A stretch of DNA of 64,000 nucleotides from Thermus hydrothermalis (GTDB lineage: Bacteria; Deinococcota; Deinococci; Deinococcales; Thermaceae), in NCBI RefSeq assembly GCF_022760925.1, contig NZ_JAKTNT010000005.1, positions 98,598 to 162,597 on the forward strand, read 5' to 3'. Under the pieces are notes generated by a model. That model had not been told where the DNA came from and made no database searches. It worked only from the letters and a program-made list of their open reading frames with translations. Both the position numbers and the translations under genes were made by a program. Positions 53,319 to 63,982 of the stretch are shown piece after piece. The stretch's first letter is position 1, and each line of letters begins with the position of its first letter.

Positions 53319-54485
53319 GTGTTTCGCCTCTTGCCGTGGGCCAGGGAAGGCCTGTTCGTCTTCCTTCGCCTCGTCTTGGCCGTGGGCCTCATGGAGGGGG
53401 TAAGGAGCGGGTTTTTCGCCGGGCTTTTGCCCTTCTACGCCCCCGACCGCCTCCACCTGGGCCCCGGGGTCTTCACCCTGGCCTACACCCTCCACCAACT
53501 GGCGGAAAACCTCTCCAAAAGCTTCGGGGGCCTCCTGGCGGAGCGGGTGGGCTTCGGCAAGAGCGCCACCCTGGCGGGAGGGGTGGGGCTTTTGGTCCTC
53601 CTCCTCACGCCGCAAGCGGAAGCCGCCTGGATCCTCTGGGCCCTTGCCATCCTCTGGGGCCTTTCCCTCTCCACCCTTTACCCGGGGCTCATGACCCTGG
53701 CGAGCCGCATCGCCGTGCCTGGGCGGGAGGCCCGGGCGCTTTCCTTCACCCTCACCCTGGTCCTGCCCTGGGCGGGCATCGGCCTCGTGGGGGTGGGGCA
53801 GGTGGCCCAACGTCACGCCGAGGCGGCCCTCACCCTCCTCCTCCTGGCCCAGGGAGCGGCCTTCCTCCTCACCCTAAGCCTCCTTGGCTTCCGCATCCCC
53901 CTGCCCCCTCCTAAGCGGGAGGCGTACCCTTGGGGCCGCCTTCTCCTTTTCCTTCCCGCCGCCTTCGGCCAGACCTTCGCCCCCGCTTTGGTCTCCCTCT
54001 TCCTCCTCCGGTACGCCAAGGAGCGGCTTGGCCTCGAGCCCCTGGCCCTGGGGGGGTTTCTCCTCCTGGGAGGGGGGCTCGCCTTTGGCCTCCTTCCCTT
54101 CACCGGCCGGTTGGTGGACCGCCGGGGCTACCGTTTGGCCCTTTTGGGAGGGCTTTTCCTCCTCGCCCTGGTCATGTTGCGCCTCTCCAGCGCCAAAAGC
54201 TTGCCCGAGGTGGCCCTCCTCGCCGTCCTAGGGGGCATGGGCTATAGCCTCTTCCTGCCCGGTTGGAACGGCTTCTTGGCCAAAAACCTCCCCGAGGAGA
54301 ACCGGGCCGCCGTCTGGGGCGGGCTCATGACCGTGGAGGGGCTTGGGGTGGCCTTGGGGCCGGCGGTGGGAGGCCTCCTTTGGGAAGCCTTTGGCCCGCA
54401 AGCGCCTTTCCTTGCGGGCGGCGCCACCTTCCTCGCCTTGGGGGTCTTTTACGCTCTCGTTCTAAGGAGGGAACGATGGACCTAG
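53319..54485 (+). CDS. Major facilitator superfamily transporter
   Basis: This 388-residue membrane protein has about twelve hydrophobic helices. The early loop LLAERVGFGKSATLAGG resembles MFS loop 2-3, and FTGRLVDRRGYRLALLGG repeats that pattern in the second half. Conserved GMGYSLFLPGWNGFLAKNLPEENRAAVWG fits drug-H+ antiporter-like members. The substrate is unknown. It starts at GTG 53319 from a leaderless promoter. Its stop overlaps the polysaccharide deacetylase start by ten bases, so the two are cotranscribed. Confidence 0.85.
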   Translation: MFRLLPWAREGLFVFLRLVLAVGLMEGVRSGFFAGLLPFYAPDRLHLGPGVFTLAYTLHQLAENLSKSFGGLLAERVGFGKSATLAGGVGLLVLLLTPQAEAAWILWALAILWGLSLSTLYPGLMTLASRIAVPGREARALSFTLTLVLPWAGIGLVGVGQVAQRHAEAALTLLLLAQGAAFLLTLSLLGFRIPLPPPKREAYPWGRLLLFLPAAFGQTFAPALVSLFLLRYAKERLGLEPLALGGFLLLGGGLAFGLLPFTGRLVDRRGYRLALLGGLFLLALVMLRLSSAKSLPEVALLAVLGGMGYSLFLPGWNGFLAKNLPEENRAAVWGGLMTVEGLGVALGPAVGGLLWEAFGPQAPFLAGGATFLALGVFYALVLRRERWT

Positions 54486-55642
54486 CCCTTGGCCTCGTCC
54501 TCCTCCTTTACGGGCTTTCCGACCTCCTCTTCCGCTTCCTGGGCCTTGGGGCCTACGCCCACGGAAGCCGGCGCGAGCCCAAGGTGGCCCTGACCTTTGA
54601 CGATGGCCCCTCGGAAAGGACCGAGGCCCTTCTCGCCCTCCTCCGCCGCCACGGGGTAAAGGCCACCTTCTTCCTCACGGGGGAAAGGGCGAGGGCTTTT
54701 CCCCACCTGGTGGAGGCCATCCGGAAGGATGGGCACCAGGTGGAGGACCACGGGGCGTACCACCGGGCCTGGGCGCTCCTCATCCCATGGGTGGAGTGGC
54801 GGCACATGGCGCAAACCCCCGCCCGGTACTACCGCCCGCCCCACGGCCTCCATACCCCCTTCACCCGGCTCTTCGCCAGGGCCCTGGGCAAGCGCATCGC
54901 CCTTTGGGACCTGGAAGGCAAGGACTGGCTTCCCCTCCCCCCCGAGGCCCTGGCGGAAAGGCTCCTTTACTACCTGCGTCCAGGCTCGGTGGTCCTCCTC
55001 CACGATGGCCCCGAGCGCACCCTAAGGCTTTTGGAAACCGCCTTGCCCAAGATGCTCGCCCTGGGTTACCGGCCTGTAACCCTGGACGAGCTAAACCCCC
55101 TTCCCCTCACCCCCAGGCTCGCCCTCATCCGGGGCCTCCAGGGGTTTGAGGAGCGCTACAACCTCCGCCACCGGGTGGAACGGGCGGGGCTTGGCCCCTT
55201 TGACCTCTTCCGGGTGGAGAAAAAGCCTTTCCCCGGGCCGAGCCTCCCGGGCCTGCCCCAAGGGACCCCCGCCCTGGAGCTCCACCTGGAAAGCCAGAGG
55301 GCCATGGAGCTATCCCCTTTGGAGGCCATCCGCTACACCCGGGAAAGCCTTAAGAAGGTGGCCCTGCGCGTGGCCCAGGACCCCGAGGTGCGGCTCGTGT
55401 ACGGCTACACCTCCTTAGCCCCCGGCAGCAGGCTCTTCGGTTTTGCCACCGCCCCCCTCCCCCCCCTCCCCCGCCTGGTGGCGAGCCTGGCCAGCGCCTG
55501 GTTCTACTGGCTTTACCGGGGGGAACTCCCCAAGCGGGAGAACCTTTGCGCAAGCCTCGCCTACCTCACCCGGGAGGAGCTTTTACGGCGATACCCACCG
55601 TCCACTCCCGCTTCCCCAGGCCCGGAAGGCGGTGAACCCTAA
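54476..55642 (+). CDS. Polysaccharide deacetylase with C-terminal YkoP-like domain
   Basis: This 388-residue protein starts at an ATG preceded by AAGGAGGG. An N-terminal hydrophobic segment (DLALGLVLLLYGLSDLLFRFLGLG) probably anchors it. The NodB domain follows, with ALTFDDGPSERTEALLALL and ATFFLTGERARAF, the metal His pair in HQVEDHGAYHRAW, then YYRPPHG and VVLLHDGPERTLRLLE. The C-terminal ~150 residues resemble the YkoP domain often fused to such enzymes. The NodB family removes acetyl groups from cell-envelope sugars. It overlaps the convergent methyltransferase gene by 77 bases. Confidence 0.85.
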   Translation: MDLALGLVLLLYGLSDLLFRFLGLGAYAHGSRREPKVALTFDDGPSERTEALLALLRRHGVKATFFLTGERARAFPHLVEAIRKDGHQVEDHGAYHRAWALLIPWVEWRHMAQTPARYYRPPHGLHTPFTRLFARALGKRIALWDLEGKDWLPLPPEALAERLLYYLRPGSVVLLHDGPERTLRLLETALPKMLALGYRPVTLDELNPLPLTPRLALIRGLQGFEERYNLRHRVERAGLGPFDLFRVEKKPFPGPSLPGLPQGTPALELHLESQRAMELSPLEAIRYTRESLKKVALRVAQDPEVRLVYGYTSLAPGSRLFGFATAPLPPLPRLVASLASAWFYWLYRGELPKRENLCASLAYLTREELLRRYPPSTPASPGPEGGEP

Positions 55643-56219
55643 ACCCCGCCCGCTTCAGGGCCCGGCGGAAGGCCCCTTGCGCTGAGTAGGTGGCAAGCCG
55701 CCCCCTGGGCCTGAGGGCCTGCCGAAGCCCAAGGAGCACGGGGAGCTCCCAGGCCTCGGGGTTGGCCTTGGGGCTAAAGGGGTCCAGAAACACCGCCGTG
55801 GCCCAGGCCCGGGGGAGGCGCACCTCCCGTATGTCCCCAAAAAGCAGGCGTAGCTCCCCCCAAGGCCCCACGAAGCGCTCGGCGGGCCAGGCCTCGAGGA
55901 TCTCCCTAAACACCCTTTCCGCCCGGGAGAGGGGAAGGGCGAGCCCCGCAAGCACCTCCTTCGGCAAAGGCTCCTTCTCCACCGCCAGGTAGCGAAGCCG
56001 CACCCCCCGCTCCAGGGCGCTTTCCAGGGCCGCCCGGAAGTTCACCCCGAGGCCGAAGCCCACCTCGAGGACCCTAGGGGCGGGGTGGAGGTGGGTCAGG
56101 GTCTTCTCCACGTAGAGCCTGCGGGCCTGCAGGAGGGCCCCCTGCCGAGGGTGGTAGGCCTCCCGGTAGCGGGGGTGGTACAGGGTAGGGGTCCCGTCCG
56201 CCGTGAGGAAGCGCTCCAT
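55566..56219 (-). CDS. MnmC-type SAM-dependent methyltransferase (MnmD-like)
   Basis: This 217-residue enzyme should complete mnm5s2U in the wobble position of tRNAs. It begins MERFLTADGTPTLYHPRYREAYHPRQGAL, the MnmC family opening, has the SAM loop VLEVGFGLGVNF, and the diagnostic FLDPFSPKANPEAWE motif. It lacks the FAD oxidase half of E. coli MnmC, as in MnmD proteins. The start at 56219 follows TATTCT at leaderless distance; the longer frame upstream is antisense to the DUF554 gene. It overlaps the polysaccharide deacetylase gene by 77 bases. Confidence 0.88.
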   Translation of the reverse strand: MERFLTADGTPTLYHPRYREAYHPRQGALLQARRLYVEKTLTHLHPAPRVLEVGFGLGVNFRAALESALERGVRLRYLAVEKEPLPKEVLAGLALPLSRAERVFREILEAWPAERFVGPWGELRLLFGDIREVRLPRAWATAVFLDPFSPKANPEAWELPVLLGLRQALRPRGRLATYSAQGAFRRALKRAGFRVHRLPGLGKREWTVGIAVKAPPG

Positions 56220-56225
56220 CCTGGA

Positions 56226-56232
56226 TAGAATA
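56226..56232. promoter_or_regulatory. Single palindromic -10 element serving two divergent leaderless genes
   Basis: The seven-base TAGAATA holds TAGAAT for the plus gene (ATG 56238, six bases away) and TATTCT for the minus gene (ATG 56219, seven bases away). The two boxes overlap by five base pairs in an 18-bp intergenic region. Confidence 0.6.
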
Positions 56233-56237
56233 CCCCC

Positions 56238-56981
56238 ATGGAGCTTAGCCTTTGGCAGAAGCTTTCCGGAACCCTGGTGAACGCCCTCACCGTGGTCCTG
56301 GGCACGGGGCTTGGGCTCCTCCTCCGCGGCCGGCTTCCCGAGCGCATGGCCCGCATCATGGTCCAGGGGGTGGGGCTCACCACCCTCTTCATCGGGCTCT
56401 CCATGGCCCAGGCCCTGGGCCGGGCCAAGGGGGGGAATATAGACGGGGTGGTCCTGGGGCTCCTCGCCCTGGTGGCGGGGGGGCTTTTGGGGGAGTGGGC
56501 CCGGCTGGAGGACGGGCTGGAGAACGTAGGGGAAAAGATCAAACAGGCGGTGCGGGGGGGCGGAAGCTTCACCGAGGGCTTCGTGGCGGCGAGCCTCCTC
56601 TTCTGCGTGGGGCCCATGACCCTCCTCGGCTCCATCCAAAACGGCCTCACCGGGGATGCGAGCCTCCTCCTCCTCAAGGCCACCCTGGACGGCATGAGCG
56701 CCATCGCCCTGACGAGCTCCTTCGGGATTGGGGTGGGGTTTAGCACCCTGGTTATCCTCCTCTACCAGGGAGGGGTGGCCCTCCTGGCGGGGACCCTAAG
56801 CCAGGCCCTCCCCGACCCCGCCCAGGACCCCCGGGTCCTCCTCACCACGGGGGTGGGGGGGCTCATGGTCCTCGGGGTAGGCGTTAACCTTCTTGGGCTC
56901 ACCAAGGTGCGGGTGGGCTCCTTCCTCCCCGCCCTCCTCCTTGCCCCCCTCGTGTGGTGGCTCGCCGACCTCCTGACGTAG
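56238..56981 (+). CDS. DUF554 family membrane protein
   Basis: This 247-residue protein begins LWQKLSGTLVNALTVVLGTGLGLLLRGRLPERM and has about seven hydrophobic helices. Family-typical segments include GFVAASLLFCVGPMTLLGSIQNGL and LLLKATLDGMSAIALTSSFGIGVGFS. The family (YdfK-like) is uncharacterised, probably a transporter or channel. Its stop codon TAG is part of the -10 box for gatC. Confidence 0.88.
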   Translation: MELSLWQKLSGTLVNALTVVLGTGLGLLLRGRLPERMARIMVQGVGLTTLFIGLSMAQALGRAKGGNIDGVVLGLLALVAGGLLGEWARLEDGLENVGEKIKQAVRGGGSFTEGFVAASLLFCVGPMTLLGSIQNGLTGDASLLLLKATLDGMSAIALTSSFGIGVGFSTLVILLYQGGVALLAGTLSQALPDPAQDPRVLLTTGVGGLMVLGVGVNLLGLTKVRVGSFLPALLLAPLVWWLADLLT

Positions 56982-56984
56982 AAT
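56979..56984 (+). promoter_or_regulatory. -10 box for gatC overlapping the DUF554 stop codon
   Basis: TAGAAT begins with the TAG stop of the upstream gene and ends seven bases before the ATG at 56992, which supports that start over the ATG at 56983. Confidence 0.4.
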
Positions 56985-56991
56985 GCCCACC

Positions 56992-59604
<2,613 letters not shown>

Positions 59605-59632
<28 letters not shown>

Positions 59633-60402
59633 AGGGCTGGGAGGAGATGGAGGAGGTGGTGGCCCTCCAGGAGGCCATCTGGGGGCGGGACGCCCGGGAC
59701 CTGGTCCCCCGGGGCCTCCTCATCGCCGCCCAGGACGAGGGGGGTCTGGTGGCGGGGGCTTTCCTCGGGGGAAGGATGGTGGGCTTCGTCTTCGGCTTCC
59801 CCACGGCGGACCCAACCCGGCACCACTCCCACATGCTGGGAGTCCTGGAGGCCCACCGGGGCACGGGGGCGGCCCTTCTCCTAAAACGCTTCCAACGGGA
59901 CTGGTGCCTGGTCCGGGGCGTGCGGCAGGTGGTCTGGACCTTTGACCCCTTGAGGGGGGTGAACGCCAACTTCAACCTGCGGAAGCTCGGGGCCACCGCC
60001 AGGACCTACCTCCCGGACCACTACGGCCCCATGACCGGCATCAACGCCGGGGCCCCTTCGGACCGGCTTCTCGCCGAGTGGGACCTCCTCGCCCCGAGGG
60101 TCTACCAAAGGATCTACGCCCCGCCCCCCACGCCAACGGGGGAAGGCCTTCCCCAGGCGAACCGGGTGGAAGGGGACGTGCCCGTGGAAGCCCGCCTGGA
60201 CCTCGAGGCCCCAAGGCTTCTCTTCCAGATCCCCGAGGACTGGGGGCGGATCCTGCGGGAGGACCCCGCCTTGGCCCTAACGTGGCGGGAGCATAGCCGC
60301 CTGGTCCTCGGCCACTACTTCGCCCGAGGCTTTGTGGCGGTGGACTTCCTGCGCCACCCGAACCGCTATGTCCTGGCTAAAGACGGAGCTTTGGACCGCT
60401 GA
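59605..60402 (+). CDS. GNAT-superfamily acyltransferase (COG3375-like)
   Basis: This 265-residue protein has the acetyl-CoA/acyl-CoA loop in HMLGVLEAHRGTGAALLLKRFQRDWC (the R-G-x-G-x-A variant), preceded by MVGFVFGFPTADPTRHHSH, and a long C-terminal part. Such proteins next to NSAR-type racemases are implicated in N-succinylation of D-amino acids. It overlaps the racemase gene by 28 bases and the amidohydrolase by 35, so the three genes are tightly coupled. A desuccinylase of the M20 type is not in the window. The substrate is inference. Confidence 0.8.
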
Positions 60403-61477
60403 GGTGGTCTACGCCGGCTTCGGCACCCCCATGCTCCGGGGGGCCTTGGCGGTGCAGGGAGGGCACGTGGTGGGGGTGGGAAGCCTGGCGGAGCTTAAGG
60501 CCCGCTTTCCCGAGGCACCCGTGGTGGCCAAAGGCAAGGCCCTCCTCCCCCCGCCCGTGAACGCCCACACCCACCTGGACCTAAGCCTCCTGCCCCTTTA
60601 CCGAGGGCCTTTTGCCGGCTTTCTCTCCCACGTGGTGGCCCACCGGGAAAGCCGGGGGCTTTTGGGGGCGAGGTGGGGGCTAGAGGAGCTTCTGGCCACC
60701 GGGGTGGGCGCCTTCGCCGACATCGTCTTCAAGGACGAGGTGATGGACTTCCTCCTCCTGGAAAGCCCGCTTCCCGGCGTGGCCTTCTACGAGGTCTTCG
60801 CCCCGGACCCCCTGGAGGCGGAGGAGGTCTTCGCCCGGGTGAAGGCCAAGGTGGCGGCGTGGCGGAAGCGGGAGGGGAGGGTGAAGGTGGGGCTTTCCCC
60901 CCACGCCCCCTACTCCGTGAGCCTGCCCCTCCTCAAGCGGCTCGCCCAGTACGCCCAGGCCGAGGGCATCCCCCTCATGGTCCATGCGGCGGAAAGCCCG
61001 GAGGAGGTGGCCTTCCTCCGGGAGGGAACGGGCCCCTTGGCCGAGGTGCACCGCCGCTTTAGCCAAGCCCCCTTCACGCCCCCAGGCCTCACCCCGGTGC
61101 GGCTCCTCCACGCACTGGGGGTCCTCGGCCCCACCACCCTTCTCGTGCACGGGGTCCAGGTGGACGAGGAGGAGGTGGCCCTCCTCGCCGAAACCGGGAC
61201 CAAGGTGGTGCTCTGCCCCCGCTCCAACCAGAACCTGGCGGTGGGCGAGGCGCCCATCCCCCTCTACGCCCGGTACGGGGTGGAGCTCGCCCTGGGCACG
61301 GACTCCCGGGCGAGCAGCCCCGACCTGGACGTGCGCCAGGAGGCCCTTTTCCTCTGGGGCAAGGCGGACCCCCGCCTCCTGGTCCGGGCCCTAACCCGAG
61401 GGGGGTATAGGGCCTTGGGCCTCCCCACGCCCCGGATTACCCGGGGAACGCCCGTTTCTCTGGTACACTCCCTCTGA
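60368..61477 (+). CDS. Amidohydrolase, possibly aminodeoxyfutalosine deaminase (MqnX-like)
   Basis: This 369-residue amidohydrolase has the metal site NAHTHLDLSLL, then SPHAPYSVS, MVHAAESPEEVAFL, LVHGVQV and the late Asp in LALGTDSRASSPDL. The NAHTHL-L and TDSRAS segments resemble the SsnA/ATZ-TRZ deaminase branch that includes MqnX, the 6-amino-6-deoxyfutalosine deaminase of menaquinone synthesis. This assignment is a guess from motifs; a role with the racemase-GNAT pair is the alternative. The ATG at 60368 overlaps the GNAT gene by 35 bases; a GTG at 60404 is an alternative start. The stop overlaps the ClC start (TGATG). Confidence 0.7.
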   Translation: MSWLKTELWTAEVVYAGFGTPMLRGALAVQGGHVVGVGSLAELKARFPEAPVVAKGKALLPPPVNAHTHLDLSLLPLYRGPFAGFLSHVVAHRESRGLLGARWGLEELLATGVGAFADIVFKDEVMDFLLLESPLPGVAFYEVFAPDPLEAEEVFARVKAKVAAWRKREGRVKVGLSPHAPYSVSLPLLKRLAQYAQAEGIPLMVHAAESPEEVAFLREGTGPLAEVHRRFSQAPFTPPGLTPVRLLHALGVLGPTTLLVHGVQVDEEEVALLAETGTKVVLCPRSNQNLAVGEAPIPLYARYGVELALGTDSRASSPDLDVRQEALFLWGKADPRLLVRALTRGGYRALGLPTPRITRGTPVSLVHSL

Positions 61478-62853
61478 TGCGCCCCTTGGGCCGCGGCCCC
61501 CACCTTTCCCTGCCTTCCTTCTGGGACGAGGAGGTGCGCCACACCGGGCCCCTCATCCTCTATAGCGCCTTCACCGGGGCCTTGGCGGGGCTTCTGGTGG
61601 CCCTGCTGAACCTTGCCCTGCGGCCCCTGGCCGAAGGGGTAGGCAACCTTTTCGGCTACCTGGCCCCCGAGCCCCCGGGGGAAGGGGGGCTCCTCCAGGC
61701 CTTCACGGGGCCAGCTCTCTGGCCCCTCGCCTTCCTCCTCCCGCCCCTTTACGCCCTCACGAGCTACCTGGGCACCGGGCAGGGGCTCGCCGCCCTTCTG
61801 CGCCAGGCGCGGGAAGGGACCCCGGCCCCCCGGCTCGCCCACCCCCGGGCGGTCCTGGGCGGGGCGTTGCAGATCGCCCTCTACTCCCCCATGGGCCGGG
61901 AGGGGCCTTTCGGGGTTTTGGGGCTTTGGCTGGGGCTCCTTTTGGACCGCCGCTTTCCCCGCTTGGGCGGAGGGTTAGCCTTTGCCGGGCTTGCCGCCGG
62001 GCTCGGGGCCGCCCTCCACGCCCCGGTGGCGGGGGCCCTCCTCGCCACGGAGATCCTCTACCGCTCCCTCCTCCTCGAGGCCCGGGCCCTCACCCCCGCC
62101 CTCATCGGGGCCCTTTCGGGCTTCGCCGTCTACGGAGCCTTTTTCGGCTATGAGCCCCTCCTTCCCTTTCCCGTGCGCCTGGACCTGGCAAGCCTCCCCG
62201 CAGGCCTCCTCCTGGGGGTTTTGGCCGCCGCCTTGGCCACCCTGTGGACCGAGGGGGGAAGGGCCCTTGCCGCCTGGCTTAAGCCCCTCCCTTTCCCCCT
62301 CCGCCACGCCCTCCTGGGCCTTGCCCTCGCCCTCGCCCTCCTCTTCCTCCCCGAGGCCTTGGGAAACGGCCTCGGCTGGGTGGCGGTGGCCACCACGCCC
62401 CTCCTCGCCCCTTGGGCGCTTTTCTACCTCCTCCTCGCCAAGCTCCTCCTCCTCATCCTGGCCCTGGGGGTAAGGGCGTACGGGGGGCCCTTCACCCCGG
62501 CCCTGGTCCTAGGGGGGCTTTTGGGCGCCTTCCTCGCCCACCTGGCCGGGCCCTTCAACCTTCCGGCCGAGGCCTTGGCCCTGGCGGGCGGGGTGGCGGT
62601 CCTGGCCGGGGTGGCCCGGGCCCCCTTCGCCGGCCTGGCCCTGGCGGCGGAGTGGGGCGGGTACGCAAGCCTCCCCTTAGCCCTGCCCGCCGTCTTCCTG
62701 GCCTACGCCCTGACCCCCGCCCACGACCCGGAGGAGGGCCTTAAGGAAGCGCCGGCCACGCCGGAGGGGCATCCGTCTGAAACGCCTCCGCAAAGCGAAC
62801 CCCCGCCTCGAGGCCCAGAAGCCGCCGCCGGGCCCGAAACTCCTCCAGGCTAA
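61477..62853 (+). CDS. ClC-family chloride channel or H+/Cl- antiporter
   Basis: This 458-residue membrane protein has the selectivity motif GREGPFG, a gating-like early segment, GLGAALHAPVAGALLATE, and the late FTPALVLGGLLGAFLAHLAGP. The Glu in GREGP is the proton/gating residue in the family. About ten hydrophobic helices can be seen. The C-terminal ~40 residues are Pro- and Glu-rich, lack any CBS domain, and overlap the convergent PIG-L gene by 113 bases. Confidence 0.88.
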   Translation: MRPLGRGPHLSLPSFWDEEVRHTGPLILYSAFTGALAGLLVALLNLALRPLAEGVGNLFGYLAPEPPGEGGLLQAFTGPALWPLAFLLPPLYALTSYLGTGQGLAALLRQAREGTPAPRLAHPRAVLGGALQIALYSPMGREGPFGVLGLWLGLLLDRRFPRLGGGLAFAGLAAGLGAALHAPVAGALLATEILYRSLLLEARALTPALIGALSGFAVYGAFFGYEPLLPFPVRLDLASLPAGLLLGVLAAALATLWTEGGRALAAWLKPLPFPLRHALLGLALALALLFLPEALGNGLGWVAVATTPLLAPWALFYLLLAKLLLLILALGVRAYGGPFTPALVLGGLLGAFLAHLAGPFNLPAEALALAGGVAVLAGVARAPFAGLALAAEWGGYASLPLALPAVFLAYALTPAHDPEEGLKEAPATPEGHPSETPPQSEPPPRGPEAAAGPETPPG

Positions 62854-63403
62854 AGGGCCAGCGGTAAAACTCCCGGTAAAACTGAAAGACCGCCTCCGCC
62901 ACCTCCTGGGTGGAGGTGGTGTCCACGTACACCCAGGGGCGGGCAAGCTCCTTCCGGGGGTAATGGTAGAGCCTTACGGGCTTCCGGTGGGCCTCCCCCA
63001 CCAGCTTGGGGATGCGGCAAAGCTTCAAGGCGGAAAGCACCGCCTGGTGGGTGGCCCGGTGGTCGGGGTGGACATCCAGGGGGTCCCAGGTGAGGACGGC
63101 GTCGGGGCGGAACTCCGCCATGATCCGGGCCAGGGCCAAGGCCTCCTCCCTTCCCCCGGTGAGGAGGGTGTCGCCGAAGGGCAAAAAGCGGTGCTCGGCG
63201 CCGATAAGCCCCGCCACATGGGCCCCGTGCCCCTCCCGCACCCGCGCCACCTCTTCAGGAGGAGCCTCGCCGAACTGGCTCGCCAGCTCCCCCTTGGTCA
63301 TCCAGACGAGCATCACCCGGTCGCCCCTCCTAGCGTGCAGGGCCAGGGTCCCCGCCGCTCCAATCTCGTCATCGGGGTGGGCAAACACGGCGAGAAGGTT
63401 CAT
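62741..63403 (-). CDS. PIG-L (LmbE) family deacetylase
   Basis: This 220-residue zinc hydrolase begins MNLLAVFAHPDDEIGAAGTLALHA, with the AHPDDE metal site, and has the second motif DPLDVHPDHRATHQAVLSAL. Members deacetylate GlcNAc-type substrates, such as those in bacillithiol or mycothiol synthesis; Deinococcus-Thermus species use bacillithiol-like pathways, so BshB-like activity is possible. Its 3' end runs inside the ClC gene. It is divergent from chorismate mutase. Confidence 0.85.
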   Translation of the reverse strand: MNLLAVFAHPDDEIGAAGTLALHARRGDRVMLVWMTKGELASQFGEAPPEEVARVREGHGAHVAGLIGAEHRFLPFGDTLLTGGREEALALARIMAEFRPDAVLTWDPLDVHPDHRATHQAVLSALKLCRIPKLVGEAHRKPVRLYHYPRKELARPWVYVDTTSTQEVAEAVFQFYREFYRWPFSLEEFRARRRLLGLEAGVRFAEAFQTDAPPAWPALP

Positions 63404-63461
63404 GGGCTAGAGTCTACCCGCCTTGCCCCAGGAGGGGAAACCCCTTAGCATGGGGCCTAAT

Positions 63462-63830
63462 ATGGTACGGGGCATACGGGGCGCCATCACCGTGGAGGAG
63501 GACACGCCAGAGGCCATCCACCAGGCCACGCGGGAACTTCTCCTGAAGATGCTGGAGGCCAACGGCATCCAAAGCCACGAGGAGCTTGCCGCCATCATCT
63601 TCACCGTGACGGAGGACCTCACCTCCGCCTTTCCGGCGGAGGCCGCCCGGCAGATCGGCATGCACCGGGTGCCCCTCCTCTCCGCCCGGGAGGTACCGGT
63701 GCCGGGAAGCCTCCCCCGGGTTATCCGGGTCCTGGCCCTGTGGAACACCGACACCCCCCAGGACCGGGTACGCCACGTCTACCTACGGGAGGCGGTAAAG
63801 CTCCGCCCCGACCTGGAAAGCGCCCAGTAG
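63462..63830 (+). CDS. aroH: Chorismate mutase (AroH type)
   Basis: This 122-residue trimeric enzyme converts chorismate to prephenate for Phe/Tyr synthesis. It begins [19 protein letters not shown] and includes the catalytic Arg7 (GIRGA), the Glu in [19 protein letters not shown], and [11 protein letters not shown]. The length and sequence match the T. thermophilus enzyme closely from memory. The Met at 63462 is the first residue of the known protein; one upstream frame Met is less likely. Confidence 0.95.
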   Translation: MVRGIRGAITVEEDTPEAIHQATRELLLKMLEANGIQSHEELAAIIFTVTEDLTSAFPAEAARQIGMHRVPLLSAREVPVPGSLPRVIRVLALWNTDTPQDRVRHVYLREAVKLRPDLESAQ

Positions 63831-63831
63831 C

Positions 63832-63981
63832 CTAAAAGCCCAACACCTCCGCCCAAGGGGTGGGCTCCTTGGGGCTCACGTAGCCGGTGTCCATCTGGGC
63901 GAGTTGGAGCCGCCCCGAATACTCCTCGTTCACCGCATGCCAGTAAGTGTAACCCAAGTTGCTACCCAGCCATCTTCTGGG
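63832..63981 (-). pseudogene. C-terminal fragment of an unrecognised gene, broken at its upstream side
   Basis: On the minus strand 50 codons are open to a TAG at 63834-63832: the sequence includes NLGYTYWHAVNEEYSGRL and ends PTPWAEVLGF. High third-position GC in the downstream ~120 bases suggests a real protein end. At 63984-63982 a TGA closes the frame, and the preceding bases look different in composition. Either an insertion has truncated the gene or the frame shifts here. I cannot name the family. Confidence 0.4.
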
Positions 63982-63982
63982 T
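63964..63982. repeat. Hairpin at the possible insertion boundary
   Basis: ACCCAG (63964-63969) pairs with CTGGGT (63977-63982) around a seven-base loop. Subterminal hairpins of this kind mark IS200/IS605-type ends, but the rest of the element is outside the window. Confidence 0.35.

Noticed and set aside
55566..55642. Overlap as evidence that the deacetylase or methyltransferase end is mis-called
   Set aside because: Both frames keep family-like sequence near their ends, and similar convergent overlaps recur in the window.
56220..56639. N-terminal 140-residue extension of the MnmD-like protein
   Set aside because: It is antisense to the DUF554 gene and has no methyltransferase-family sequence; the leaderless -10 box marks the start at 56219.
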